DNA of 62,591 nucleotides from Anaerolineae bacterium (GCA_023382675.1 JAHDWN010000036.1:1-62591), one strand, 5' to 3'; positions 8,331 through 17,429 are shown, counted from the stretch's first letter. The notes: generated by a model from the sequence alone, not told the origin. Translations and numbers: made by a program.

Positions 8331-10327
8331 GCGAGTCGGACGCACCCGCATACTCCGTCGCTCACTGGACTGTCGATCAACTGCATGTCATCGACGAGTT
8401 CTCATTTGCTGCGTCCGTGCCCGCGCCTGCTGGTGGCTCGTACACGATTGCCTTCTGGTTTCAAACGGTCGATACGGGCCGGACGCAGGTGATCGCCAAC
8501 GCGGGCTGCCGCGACGAAGAGGAATCCGGTTGGGAAATCTGGCTGGCTGATCAGCAGCTTCACTTCCGTGTTTGTGATGAAGACGGTTGCGAGGCAGCGG
8601 TCGCGCTACCCTGTCCACCTATATCCGAATGGCGACAGGTGACCTGCACCATCGACCGGGCGCACGGTCGGCTGGAATGCGTTGTGCAAACGACAGATGC
8701 TCTCGAGCAGGTAACGACCGCATCGGCAGCCCTCTCGTGTGGGCCACTCCTCACGTCCGCTGACCTCAACATTGGCGGCTACACCGACCCCGCCGGGGGC
8801 CATTTCGATCACACATTTGGCCGCCAGCGCAGCGGCGCGCTCGATGACTTTCTTATCTACACGCGCGCACTCAGCCGCGTGGAGGTCAGCGCTTTTCGAC
8901 CCGCCGATGCGCGCCCGCCCGACGCTGAAATCCGTCTGACGCCTGCCGGGGATAGCGCGCCATGCACGGTGCGGTTCGACGGTCGTGAGACTTTTGCTCA
9001 AGACGGCCGGATCCGTGCCTACTGGTGGGACTTGGGCGATGGCTATACGGATTACGGCGCGGTTGTCGAGCACGAGTATCGCTATGCGGGTGCTTACCCA
9101 ATCCGGCTGACTGCCCTGAGCGATCAGCACGTCGAGGCGTCGGTCGAGCGCACATTGACGCTATCCGGGCCGGAAAATCCACTGCGTCCACTGCCCGTTT
9201 TCGTCAACGGGACGGAAGGGCACGCCTGCTACCGCATTCCGAGTATTGTGCGTGCCGCCAATGGCGAGCTGGTCGCTTTTGCCGAGGGACGCTTGCACTC
9301 GTGCAGTGACTCCGGCCAGCCAATCCGGATTGTCTGCAAGCGCAGCAGCGACAATGGCCGGACGTGGACATCCGCCCAGATCGTCGCGCAGGATGTGTTC
9401 GCTGGCGAAGAGTACACCGTGCAGAACTGCTCGCCGGTGGTCGATACTGTCCACGGCACGGGGCGCATCGTCTTGGTGATGACGGCGGCTGAGCATTCGG
9501 AGTGGGATCTGGCGCGCGGTATCGGCGCGAGCCGGGCCTGGTGCGTCGTCAGCGATGATCATGGGCGAACATGGTCGCCGCCGCGGGACATCACCTCCCA
9601 GGTGCATCGACCGGCGGCCATGAACGCTGAGGCGGACTGGCGGATTCAGCGCTCGACACTCGGTCATGCCATTCAGCTCCAGACTGGCGCGCAGCGAGGG
9701 CGGCTGGTCCATGCGGGCACGATGACGCGCGGCGAGCACAGTGTCTTCAACTCGCAGAATTACGCCTTCTGGAGCGACGATCTCGGCGAGACGTGGCAGA
9801 TTGGCGGCGTCGTGCCGCAGCTTGGCCTGAATGAAGCCACAGCGGTCGAACTCGAAGATGGCGGGATCATGATCAACAGCCGGAGCTATCACGACGAGCA
9901 GCCCACGGGTAGGCGCGCTGTGACGCTCGCAGCGTTTGACGACACCGGCGCGCTTACGTTTGGTGACACTCGCTACGACGCCGAGCTGATCGATTCTGCG
10001 GTGCAAGCCAGTATCCTGCGCTACACCTGGAGCCATGAGACGCAGTATGGCGGCAGGAGCCGCATCGTGTTCGCCAACCCCAGCCATCCGCGCGCGCGCA
10101 AACGGATGACCGTGCGCTTGAGCGAAGACGACGGGCAAAGCTGGGTGTTTTCGAAGGTCGTCGATCCAGGCCCTGCGGCGTATTCGGATCTGGTCATGCA
10201 GGCAGATATGCAGATCGGGCTGCTCTACGAGCGGGGCAATCAGGGCGGCATCTGGTACGTGAGCTTTGCGCTTGATTGGCTGACCGATGGGCAGGACATG
10301 CTGCGCCAACTGGAAGGGACAGGCTGA
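8327..10327 (+). CDS. LamG-PKD-exo-alpha-sialidase, no signal peptide
   Basis: The start at 8327 was chosen because it overlaps the upstream stop as ATGA; an upstream in-frame ATG at 8183 only reads through the oxidoreductase gene. The 666 residues comprise a LamG/concanavalin-like domain (about 10-195, ending GALDDFLIYTRALS), a PKD domain (about 200-280, YWWDLGDGYTDYG, YAGAYPIRLT) and a six-bladed sialidase domain (about 288-655). The sialidase part has the arginine motif YRIPS (302-306). It also has four Asp boxes (SDNGRTW 341, SDDHGRTW 409, SDDLGETW 483, SEDDGQSW 599) and a likely nucleophile Tyr in AYSD (619). It should release terminal sialic acids. Absence of a signal peptide is odd for such a multidomain glycosidase. 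Confidence 0.88.
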   Translation: MSESDAPAYSVAHWTVDQLHVIDEFSFAASVPAPAGGSYTIAFWFQTVDTGRTQVIANAGCRDEEESGWEIWLADQQLHFRVCDEDGCEAAVALPCPPISEWRQVTCTIDRAHGRLECVVQTTDALEQVTTASAALSCGPLLTSADLNIGGYTDPAGGHFDHTFGRQRSGALDDFLIYTRALSRVEVSAFRPADARPPDAEIRLTPAGDSAPCTVRFDGRETFAQDGRIRAYWWDLGDGYTDYGAVVEHEYRYAGAYPIRLTALSDQHVEASVERTLTLSGPENPLRPLPVFVNGTEGHACYRIPSIVRAANGELVAFAEGRLHSCSDSGQPIRIVCKRSSDNGRTWTSAQIVAQDVFAGEEYTVQNCSPVVDTVHGTGRIVLVMTAAEHSEWDLARGIGASRAWCVVSDDHGRTWSPPRDITSQVHRPAAMNAEADWRIQRSTLGHAIQLQTGAQRGRLVHAGTMTRGEHSVFNSQNYAFWSDDLGETWQIGGVVPQLGLNEATAVELEDGGIMINSRSYHDEQPTGRRAVTLAAFDDTGALTFGDTRYDAELIDSAVQASILRYTWSHETQYGGRSRIVFANPSHPRARKRMTVRLSEDDGQSWVFSKVVDPGPAAYSDLVMQADMQIGLLYERGNQGGIWYVSFALDWLTDGQDMLRQLEGTG

Positions 10328-10328
10328 T

Positions 10329-12134
10329 ATGCGGCTGGGGACGTTTGTCTGGCAGGGAAATGAACACCTAGGACTGGTACTGCCGCATCCCCAGGCGGGC
10401 GAAGATTGGATCCTTGCCCCGGCGTTGGTCCAGGAACGGTTGGAACTCTATGCCTCGCGGGGGACATCGCCGTACCATGTGACGAAGCCACGCTTCTTTC
10501 CTGGGGCAGCGCCGGATGGCATGGTGGAGCTGTTGGCGCTGGGTGACGTGGGCATGAACGCGCTGCGCCGGATGCATGACTTCCTGCTGCGCTTCATCGA
10601 GCAAAGCGACGCTTATATCTTGCTGGCCGCGGGTGCGCCGATGAGCCAGGTGCGGCTGCGCGCGCCCGTGCCCCGGCCCCGGTTGTTCTTCGGCCTGGTG
10701 CAGAATAGCCCGACAGTCTGGCGACATGTTCCGGAACGCTATCATCTGAATCTGTTTCCGCAGGGGCATCAGCGCCCGCAAGGGGCGGTGCTGGGGCAGG
10801 GTGATCCGGTCATCCTGCCGCAAGCGGAACTAATTGTTGGTGGCTGGAACCCTGAGCTGGGGGTGATCATCGGGCGCGGCGGGCGTGATATCCCGGTCGG
10901 CGAGGCGATGCGCCACGTCGCCGGGCTGACCGTTGTGTCTGATGTCACGTTCGACTACTTCCGCCGCATCATGTTCGATCAGCCTGAACCCTACGATTGG
11001 TTCGAAGACGCGATGAGTTCGTGGGGTGACAAAAAATCCGACGCACGCACGCCAATGGGGCCGTTCCTGGTCACGCTGGATGAGATCGGCAATCCCTACG
11101 ACCTGCTCATCTACACGCGGCAGAACGGCTTCCTGCGTGATCGCTCGCACACCGGGGCGATGCACCTCGGCATTGAGCGGACGGTCAGTTGGTTGTCCTC
11201 GGTCATGACGCTGTATCCTGGTGACGTCATCCACATGGGGACGATGGGCTACGACGGCTCGCCCACGCTTGACACCTGGGCACCCGGCGCGGTCGACGTG
11301 ATCGAGAGCGAGATCGAGCGTGTGGGGGTCTTGCGCAATCCGCTCGTCATCATGGCCGCCGAGGATGAATGGCGCAGTTCTCGTGTGGAGCGTCGCGTCC
11401 ATCCAGCGCCGGTCGTGCGCGAACTGATCGACGCCGACCAGCTGGCGCTCCCTGATTCTTCAGCATGGCAGCCGGAATTTGCTCGTCATTTCTGGATGGT
11501 GTTCAAGAATACGCAGTCCGACGAAGCCGATGGTCTGCAAGCGCGCCCGTATCCGCGCTTTCTGAATGCGCCGGCGCGCGCACTGGCGGCAAGCGGCAGC
11601 ACGGTCGCAATCCCGGCCAGGGCGGCGAACCTGAGCGTCAGTTGTGAGTTGGCCTGTGTCGTCGGGCGGCTGGCACGTGGGGTGACTGCCGACGAAGCCG
11701 CAGACTACGTCGCGGGTTATGCGGCGATGATCGGGCTGCACGACAGCTCGTTTGCGGACGCTATCATCGAACCGGCGACGCCGCAAGAGCGGAATCTGCC
11801 GGCCGTCTATGCGCGTTGGGCGGATGGTTTCAACATCATCGGTGAGCTATCTCCGCTGGACGATCCATTGGCGCATCCATGCTCGCTCACGCTGTCCGGT
11901 GCTGACACAGTACGCGGGAGCACAGCCGAGTATCGCCTGAATGCTGCGCAGGTCATCGCCTTCATCTCGCAGTACATCACGCTGTTCCCCGGCGATGTGG
12001 TGACGCTGGGGGCGACCAGCCAGCAACTGACATTGCCAGCAGACAACGCGGACGGGGTTTCCATTCGTGCTGAAATCGAAGGGTTGCCCGCCGTCGCAGC
12101 TCAGCTTGTCCGGCGACGGGCAGCTCATTCCTGA
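10329..12134 (+). CDS. tandem fumarylacetoacetate hydrolase (FAH) fold protein
   Basis: The start at 10329 lies one base behind the sialidase stop; the ATG at 10287 would add 14 codons overlapping that gene. The 601 residues hold two FAH-fold halves. The first (about 1-335) keeps the family core: ELGVIIGRGGRDIP, KKSDARTPMGPFLVTLDEI and LYPGDVIHMGTMG. The second (about 360-600) has CELACVVGRLARGV, GYAAMIGLHDSSF and LFPGDVVTLGA, but lacks the lysine/KS.D..P.GP segment, so it may be structural. This recalls the two-domain HpaG enzymes, but it is longer. FAH enzymes hydrolyse or decarboxylate 2-keto acids, or dehydrate sugar acids to 2-keto-3-deoxy acids; here a sugar-acid role is likely. Function otherwise unknown. 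Confidence 0.8.
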   Translation: MRLGTFVWQGNEHLGLVLPHPQAGEDWILAPALVQERLELYASRGTSPYHVTKPRFFPGAAPDGMVELLALGDVGMNALRRMHDFLLRFIEQSDAYILLAAGAPMSQVRLRAPVPRPRLFFGLVQNSPTVWRHVPERYHLNLFPQGHQRPQGAVLGQGDPVILPQAELIVGGWNPELGVIIGRGGRDIPVGEAMRHVAGLTVVSDVTFDYFRRIMFDQPEPYDWFEDAMSSWGDKKSDARTPMGPFLVTLDEIGNPYDLLIYTRQNGFLRDRSHTGAMHLGIERTVSWLSSVMTLYPGDVIHMGTMGYDGSPTLDTWAPGAVDVIESEIERVGVLRNPLVIMAAEDEWRSSRVERRVHPAPVVRELIDADQLALPDSSAWQPEFARHFWMVFKNTQSDEADGLQARPYPRFLNAPARALAASGSTVAIPARAANLSVSCELACVVGRLARGVTADEAADYVAGYAAMIGLHDSSFADAIIEPATPQERNLPAVYARWADGFNIIGELSPLDDPLAHPCSLTLSGADTVRGSTAEYRLNAAQVIAFISQYITLFPGDVVTLGATSQQLTLPADNADGVSIRAEIEGLPAVAAQLVRRRAAHS

Positions 12135-12149
12135 ATCGACAGACGCGTT

Positions 12150-13040
12150 TTACATCTCAACCAGAGCGCGGAAATCGGTTGCGTCCAGCATTTCGCGCAG
12201 CTGGCCTCGCTGTGCATCGGTCAGCGGGATGCGCGGCAGCCGTGGCGCGGCACAGTCGAAACCCAACATCCCCAGGACTTCATAGAGTGCGCCCTGGAAG
12301 CCAATCCTGGCCATGGCTGCCGTGACATGGTTCGCGCTGACCTGGAGTTCCTGGGCTTTGGCGTAGTTCCCCTGCTCGACGTTGGCGCGGATGGCCGCGT
12401 AGACACCCGGCATGATATTGAGCGTCGAGCCGATGCAGCCGGTCGCGCCCATCATCGCCGCATAGACGCACTGTTCGTCCATGCCGGAGAAGATCGTCCA
12501 GTCGTCGGCGCTCAGTTCGATGATTTGCTGCAATTCGAACATGTCCGAGCCGGTGTATTTCGTCCCGGCCACGGATGGAATCTGGGCCAGACGCTGCATC
12601 AGCGCGACTGCATCGAGGCTCGGGTTGAGCAGGTACGAGTAGAGCGAGATATCCGGGACGGCGTTTGCCAGCGTCTCGAAATAGCGTGTGATGATGTCGA
12701 TGCTGTCGTAGAGGGGCGGAATGATGCTGCTGATGCCAGCCGCGCCATGATCGCGCGCATGGCGAGCCAGGTCGATGGCATCGCCGACAGCGACCGCGCC
12801 GACGTGGACGAGGATCGGCACGCGGCCGTTCACCTGTGACAGAACCGTTTCCACTAGCTGTTTGCGATCGGCAGCCGGCATGAAGATGCCCTCACCCGTC
12901 GTGCCACCGACATAGAAACCGTCTGCGCCTTTCCCGATCAGATATTCGGTCAATTGGCGCAAAACCGACTCGTTGACACCTCCCTCAGGCAGATTCGGTG
13001 TGACCAGCGCGGGCCAGACACCGCTGAATGGCTTCCTCAT
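12150..13040 (-). CDS. nanA: N-acetylneuraminate lyase-like aldolase (DapA/NanA family)
   Basis: A class I aldolase, 296 residues. The start at 13040 is preceded by GGGGAGG; the longer frame to 13181 overlaps the next gene. Motifs are GGTTGEG (45-51, 2-oxo-acid binding), tyrosines in ISLYSYLLNP (134 and 136), and the Schiff-base lysine in GTKYTGSD (Lys161). NanA-like features are FYVGGTTGE, SGMDEQ, IGSTLNIM and the lysine/tyrosine context. Other DapA-family members (2-keto-3-deoxygluconate aldolase) remain possible. It would split N-acetylneuraminate to pyruvate and ManNAc, the substrate route for the NanE-SIS protein at 23460. It is last in a minus-strand operon with a family 5 transporter, and converges with the FAH gene 15 bases away. 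Confidence 0.72.
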   Translation of the reverse strand: MRKPFSGVWPALVTPNLPEGGVNESVLRQLTEYLIGKGADGFYVGGTTGEGIFMPAADRKQLVETVLSQVNGRVPILVHVGAVAVGDAIDLARHARDHGAAGISSIIPPLYDSIDIITRYFETLANAVPDISLYSYLLNPSLDAVALMQRLAQIPSVAGTKYTGSDMFELQQIIELSADDWTIFSGMDEQCVYAAMMGATGCIGSTLNIMPGVYAAIRANVEQGNYAKAQELQVSANHVTAAMARIGFQGALYEVLGMLGFDCAAPRLPRIPLTDAQRGQLREMLDATDFRALVEM

Positions 13041-13059
13041 TGTACGATCCTCCCCGTGA

Positions 13060-13902
13060 TCAGATAGAGTGCCCGGACTCCAGGATTGAATTTGAGGTGG
13101 CGGCCGCAGATTCGTCGCCAAGTTGATCGCGCAACTGGCCGATTTCGCGCTGCGCGCCTTCCGCAATGAACAGTGTGTCACCGCGATGGCTGATCAGGTT
13201 GAAGCCCCAATTCGCCCAGGCGACGGCGCGCTCTACCGATCCTTCAATGTAGTGTATTCCGACGCCCACGGAGTGTTCCTGGCAAATGCTGATCACCTTC
13301 TGCACGGCTTCGACAAAGATGGGGTGATCATATTGTTCCGGGATGCCATGCGAGATCGAGAGATCATGCGGCCCCATGAGCACCGCGTCGACACCCCCGA
13401 CCGCGAGCAGTTCCGGCAGATTGCGCACGCCCGCCGGACTCTCGATCATGATGACGAGGACGGCATCCTCGTTGTACATGGGCAGGTAGGCTTCGGTTTC
13501 GGGGCTAGGGAATTTGCCGGTCGTCAGCGCCGTTTGCAGCGCTTCGCCCTTGAGCGGACGATATTTGACAGCCCCTTTCAGTTGGCGTACCTGTTCGACC
13601 GTTTCGACGTAGGGGGCGATGATGCCCTGGGCACCGGCATCCACGCCCATCGCTGCCAACGTGGCCGAGGGTTCCGGGATGCGCAGCAGCGGGCAGATGT
13701 TGTAGGCGGCGTAAAGCTGCGTTGCCCAGGAAATCGTCTCGCGATCATTGGGGGCGTGCTCACTCTCCACCCAGATGAAATCCAGCCCGCGATTGGCAAA
13801 GAAGCGGGGCCAGCGTGGATGACCGAACCCTTCCAGCGCAATGCCATAAACGCGCTTGCCACTGGTTAATGCCTGTCGTAGTTCTTTTCCTCGCATCGTC
13901 AT
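13060..13902 (-). CDS. HpcH/HpaI-type 2-keto-3-deoxy-sugar acid aldolase
   Basis: Class II, metal-dependent pyruvate aldolase of 280 residues. Two starts are possible (13902 or 13896, six bases apart; MTM); GAAAG upstream fits either. Visible family elements are WVESEHAPND (Glu/His), the phosphate/carboxylate Arg in LLRIPE, GIIAPYVETVEQV, MIESPAGVRNLPELL with the metal-ligand Glu, and MGPHDLSIS with the metal Asp. Enzymes of this type cleave 2-keto-3-deoxy acids to pyruvate and an aldehyde. It lies between the permease and the NanA-like gene, so one operon encodes two different pyruvate-producing aldolases behind one importer. Confidence 0.85.
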   Translation of the reverse strand: MTMRGKELRQALTSGKRVYGIALEGFGHPRWPRFFANRGLDFIWVESEHAPNDRETISWATQLYAAYNICPLLRIPEPSATLAAMGVDAGAQGIIAPYVETVEQVRQLKGAVKYRPLKGEALQTALTTGKFPSPETEAYLPMYNEDAVLVIMIESPAGVRNLPELLAVGGVDAVLMGPHDLSISHGIPEQYDHPIFVEAVQKVISICQEHSVGVGIHYIEGSVERAVAWANWGFNLISHRGDTLFIAEGAQREIGQLRDQLGDESAAATSNSILESGHSI

Positions 13903-13916
13903 TGTCTTTCGTTGTG

Positions 13917-14813
13917 CTAGAGGACAAGGTGCGGATCTACCGCGTCTCGTAACCCGTCGCCGATGAAATTCACACACATAACGGTCAGCACGGTCATGAA
14001 GGCCGGTGGAATCCACATCCACGGCAGATTGCGCAAGATATCCAGGTTACGCGCGGCTTCCAGCATATTGCCCCAGCTCGGTGCTGGCGGTGGAACGCCA
14101 AGGCCCAGGAAACTCAACCCGGCCTCGGTCAAGATGGCGGAACCCACGCTGAAGGTGATCAGCGCTACCAGGGGCGCGAAGGTATTCGGCAGGATATGTG
14201 CAAACATGATGCGCCGAGCTGGAATGCCCAGCGTGCGCGCGGCGAGCACAAACTCCTGCTGCTTGTACGACAGGAACTGGCCGCGGATCAAGCGTGCAAC
14301 TGGCGGCCAACTGAGACCGCCGATGATCAGCAAGATACTCCAGACATTACGCGGCAGTAGTGCCGCCAGCGTAAGCATGATGACGATGCTCGGAAACGTC
14401 ATGACGACATCCGTCAGCCGCATCAAGACCATATCGACCCAGCCGCCAAAATAGCCGGAAAACGCGCCAATGACAGTGCCGATAATGGTCGCAATCGCCG
14501 TTGCACCCAGGCCGACGACCAGGGATACGCGCGCGCCGTGGACTGCGCGACTCCACACATCACGCCCCACGCGGTCAGTCCCGAACCAGTGCTCCGCGCT
14601 GGGCGCGGCGGAACGGTTGCGCAGATCGACCTGATCGTACTCGTAGCGTTCGATGGCCGGGGCAAAAATGGCGGCCAGGGAGAGCGCCAACAGAATGATG
14701 ACGGCGACGACGGCCGGGCGATGGCGCAGGAAGCGGCGCAAGATGCGAGCATTGACCGAATCTCGCCTGGGAGCTTCGATTTGGACGATGGCGGGCTGCG
14801 CAATGCTAGTCAT
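13917..14813 (-). CDS. ABC transporter permease, DppC/OppC type
   Basis: Inner-membrane permease of 298 residues. After a cytosolic N-terminus come a first helix (AVVAVIILLALSLAAIFAP), the characteristic HWFGTDRVGRDVWSRAVHGARVSL segment, and further helices with the EAA loop (ARTLGIPARRIMFAHILPN). It ends FIGDGLRDAVDPHLVL, the standard DppC tail. Its start overlaps the end of the upstream permease gene by 8 bases. Together with the binding protein at 15852 it forms a peptide-type importer lacking a local ATPase. Confidence 0.93.
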   Translation of the reverse strand: MTSIAQPAIVQIEAPRRDSVNARILRRFLRHRPAVVAVIILLALSLAAIFAPAIERYEYDQVDLRNRSAAPSAEHWFGTDRVGRDVWSRAVHGARVSLVVGLGATAIATIIGTVIGAFSGYFGGWVDMVLMRLTDVVMTFPSIVIMLTLAALLPRNVWSILLIIGGLSWPPVARLIRGQFLSYKQQEFVLAARTLGIPARRIMFAHILPNTFAPLVALITFSVGSAILTEAGLSFLGLGVPPPAPSWGNMLEAARNLDILRNLPWMWIPPAFMTVLTVMCVNFIGDGLRDAVDPHLVL

Positions 14814-15762
14814 AGCGAATCCGTGGATCTACCACAGCGTAGGCCAGGTCGGTTATGATGTTGCCCACCAACACGACAATGGCAATGACGAGGTTCATCC
14901 CCATCAGCAGGGGCACATCACGCCCGTTGACCGCTTCCAGATAAAGCGTCCCCATGCCAGGCCAACTGAAGATCGTCTCGGTGAAGACCGCACCGACCAC
15001 GAGATTAGGCAGGCTCAGCCCGATGACGGTCACGACCGGCAGCAGGGCATTCGGCACCGTGTGCGCCCAGGTGACCGCGCGTGCGCTGAGACCTTTGGCG
15101 CGGGCCGTGCGCACGTAATCGGAATGAATGACTTCGAGCATACTGAAGCGCGTGTAACGCATATAGGTTGCCACGTAGTTCAGGCTCAGCACGGTTGCAG
15201 GCAAGATCAGATAATAGAGCGAGTCGCCGAATGTCGCCGCGCGGTCGACCGGGCGCATGCCCCCGGTCGGGAACCAGCGCAGTTGGATCGAGAAGATGAA
15301 TAAGGCGACGATGCCGGTCACGAAGGCGGGCATCGAAATGCCAAGAAATGACAGTCCCGTCAGCGAAAAATCCCAGAATGAATATTGACGCAAGCCGGTG
15401 AAGACGCCGAGCGGCACACCCACAGCGATGCCAATGACAATCGCCAGACCGATCAGCGGCAGGCTGGCAGCCAGGCGGCGGCCCAAGACCACGGTGACCG
15501 CTTCGCCATCAGTGAAGCGGTAACCCAGGTCACCCTGCAGGACGTTGCCGACCCAATTCAGATAGCGAACCGGGAGGGGCTGATCCAGGCCGAAACGCGC
15601 GCGCAGTTGATCGAGTGCTTCGGGTGACATCTGGATTTCCGGGCTAATGAAGAAATCTGCAACGTCACCTGGAGCCAATTCCATCAAGCCAAACACGATG
15701 ATCGTAATGGCGATCAAGACTGGAATGGTCAGTAACAAGCGGCGCAACAGGTACTTGGCCAT
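14806..15762 (-). CDS. ABC transporter permease, DppB/OppB type
   Basis: Inner-membrane permease of 318 residues starting MAKYLLRRLLLTIPVLIAIT, the usual DppB N-terminus with its first helix. Then come MELAPGD, the periplasmic RFGLDQPLPVRYLNW segment and the EAA loop DYVRTARAKGLSARAVTWAHTVPNALLPV. The tail VVDPRIRYD is also typical. It forms a heterodimeric channel with the DppC-type partner. It is separated from the binding-protein gene by 89 bases carrying a stem-loop. Confidence 0.93.
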   Translation of the reverse strand: MAKYLLRRLLLTIPVLIAITIIVFGLMELAPGDVADFFISPEIQMSPEALDQLRARFGLDQPLPVRYLNWVGNVLQGDLGYRFTDGEAVTVVLGRRLAASLPLIGLAIVIGIAVGVPLGVFTGLRQYSFWDFSLTGLSFLGISMPAFVTGIVALFIFSIQLRWFPTGGMRPVDRAATFGDSLYYLILPATVLSLNYVATYMRYTRFSMLEVIHSDYVRTARAKGLSARAVTWAHTVPNALLPVVTVIGLSLPNLVVGAVFTETIFSWPGMGTLYLEAVNGRDVPLLMGMNLVIAIVVLVGNIITDLAYAVVDPRIRYD

Positions 15763-15812
15763 GGATGCTGCTCCTGAAGTGCGTTCCTAGCTCTGATCGA
15801 CAAAGCGCCGGT

Positions 15813-15839
15813 CTGGGGCAAGGAGAACCCTTGCCCCAG
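15813..15839 (-). promoter_or_regulatory. stem-loop between binding-protein and permease genes
   Basis: CTGGGGCAAGG pairs perfectly with CCTTGCCCCAG across a 5-base loop, 12 bases behind the binding-protein stop on the minus strand. No T-run follows, so it is more likely an mRNA 3'-end stabiliser or partial attenuator that keeps the binding protein in excess of the permeases. Confidence 0.75.
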
Positions 15840-15851
15840 GATCACTAGATA

Positions 15852-17429
15852 CTAACCACTAACGCTCCAGAGTTCAGGATGATCTTCATAGGGACCACCG
15901 CCTGCAGCCGGGAACCAGTAGAAGTCCTGGAGGCTCTTGGAAGCCACACCAAAGCGTACTGCCGTCCACATATAGCCTTCAATGGCATTTTCGTTCTGGA
16001 ACTTGCAGATGTCCTGCAGCAGCGCGACGTACGCATCGGGATCACTTTCGACACGTGCCTTTGCGATCAGGTCGTCAAGCTCGGGGAAATCCATGCCCAT
16101 GAGCGGCGCACCATCGACCGTCTCGAAGCCGCCAACTTCGTAGAAGTTGAAGGGGTAGTTGCCTACGGTAACGCCAACACCACGATAGGAGATGTTCCAA
16201 CCGTCGCCCGTGTAGAAGTACGAGTTGTAGGTGGGAACATCCTGCGGCAGCGGCGTGATCTGTACACCTACGTCAGCCAGATATGCCTGCTGCGCGGCCA
16301 TCGCGTCATTATGGAACTGGCTGGTATAGTAGGTGGCTAGCTCGATATTGCGCGAGTAGTCCCAGCCCGCTTCATCGAGCAATTGACGCGCCATTTCGGG
16401 ATTGTAAGCATAGTCGTTCAGTTCGGATGCGTCTGGCCACATGCTGGGGAAACTGCCGAGGCATGGCACCACCGTTGCGGTACCCTGAAGGACGGTTTCC
16501 GCTATCGCCTGGCGGTCAACGGCGTAGAGGAATGCCTGGCGCACGCGCACATCCTGGAAGATGGGGTCGCGGTAGTTATAGATAAAGTAGTTGGTCACGC
16601 CCGATGGCCCGTCGTACAACTGGAAGTTTTCGTCTTCACCAAGGCGCAGCGCTACATCCCCGCTGGCGTAGGTGAATTGAATCTCACCGCTCTCCAGCGC
16701 CAGAATGGCCGACGTCTCATCTTCGAAGTAGCGGTTGATCAGGCGGTCGAGCTTGGGCGCGCCATCCCAGTAATTGGGATTTGGCACGAGTGCCCAGAAT
16801 TGATCGGCTACATACTCGTCGTGCATGAACGGGCCGGTGCCAATCGGATTGGTGAAGAACCAGTCGGTGTTCTGATAGTCTGCCGGGTTCATGTCCGCGA
16901 GTGCGTGTTCTGGAAGCACCCAGAGAAAGATCGTGAAGAAGGGCAGGCGCGGATTCGGCTCGGTCAAAGCTATTTCGACGGTCAGATCATCGATGGCTGT
17001 GACACTGGCAACCTTTTCTGCTGACAGCGAAGAGAAGGATGGGAACTGTGTTGCCGCATCTGGATTGAGCGCCAAATTGAGTGAGAAAACCACGTCATTC
17101 GCCGTTAAGGGTTCGCCATCATGCCAGAGCACGCCTTCGCGCAGGTTGAACGTCCAGACGGTATTGTCCTCGTTCGCTGACCAGCTCGTGGCGAGGGAAG
17201 GGGCGAAGCCGCTGGCATCCGGAGTCAGCGTGGTGAGCGTCGACCAGATTTTCGAGAGCCAGGTGCGGCCAGCCGTATCCATGAACGGAATGACCTTAGG
17301 CGCGCCACCGGGGCCAACATCGAAGGCACCGATCAAAGTTCCGCCACCGCCGCCTTGCGCGCCTGCCGGCACGACTGAGACGGTGAAAATCGCCACCAGG
17401 ATCAAGAACATGAGAAGCTTCTTTGCCAT
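15852..17429 (-). CDS. extracellular substrate-binding protein, family 5 (DppA/SatA type)
   Basis: Secreted solute-binding protein of 525 residues. The Sec signal (MAKKLLMFLILVAIFTVSVVPAGAQ) has a positive start, hydrophobic core and AGAQ cleavage region, with no lipobox cysteine. The mature part has family 5 features: PSLATSWSANEDNTVWTFNLREGVLWHDGEPLTANDVVFSL, then GTGPFM, and VRQAFLYAVDRQAIAE. Family 5 proteins bind peptides, opines, nickel or sugars; in Haemophilus ducreyi the sialic acid importer SatABCD belongs to this class. Given the NanA-like lyase in the same operon, sialic acid or a related sugar acid is a reasonable ligand, but this is inference. The RBS is GAAGGAGAT. Confidence 0.88.
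   Translation of the reverse strand: MAKKLLMFLILVAIFTVSVVPAGAQGGGGGTLIGAFDVGPGGAPKVIPFMDTAGRTWLSKIWSTLTTLTPDASGFAPSLATSWSANEDNTVWTFNLREGVLWHDGEPLTANDVVFSLNLALNPDAATQFPSFSSLSAEKVASVTAIDDLTVEIALTEPNPRLPFFTIFLWVLPEHALADMNPADYQNTDWFFTNPIGTGPFMHDEYVADQFWALVPNPNYWDGAPKLDRLINRYFEDETSAILALESGEIQFTYASGDVALRLGEDENFQLYDGPSGVTNYFIYNYRDPIFQDVRVRQAFLYAVDRQAIAETVLQGTATVVPCLGSFPSMWPDASELNDYAYNPEMARQLLDEAGWDYSRNIELATYYTSQFHNDAMAAQQAYLADVGVQITPLPQDVPTYNSYFYTGDGWNISYRGVGVTVGNYPFNFYEVGGFETVDGAPLMGMDFPELDDLIAKARVESDPDAYVALLQDICKFQNENAIEGYMWTAVRFGVASKSLQDFYWFPAAGGGPYEDHPELWSVSG

Noticed and set aside
9161..10309. 382-codon minus-strand frame
   Set aside because: Antisense to the sialidase, which has Asp boxes and operon coupling. 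No motif supports the antisense product.
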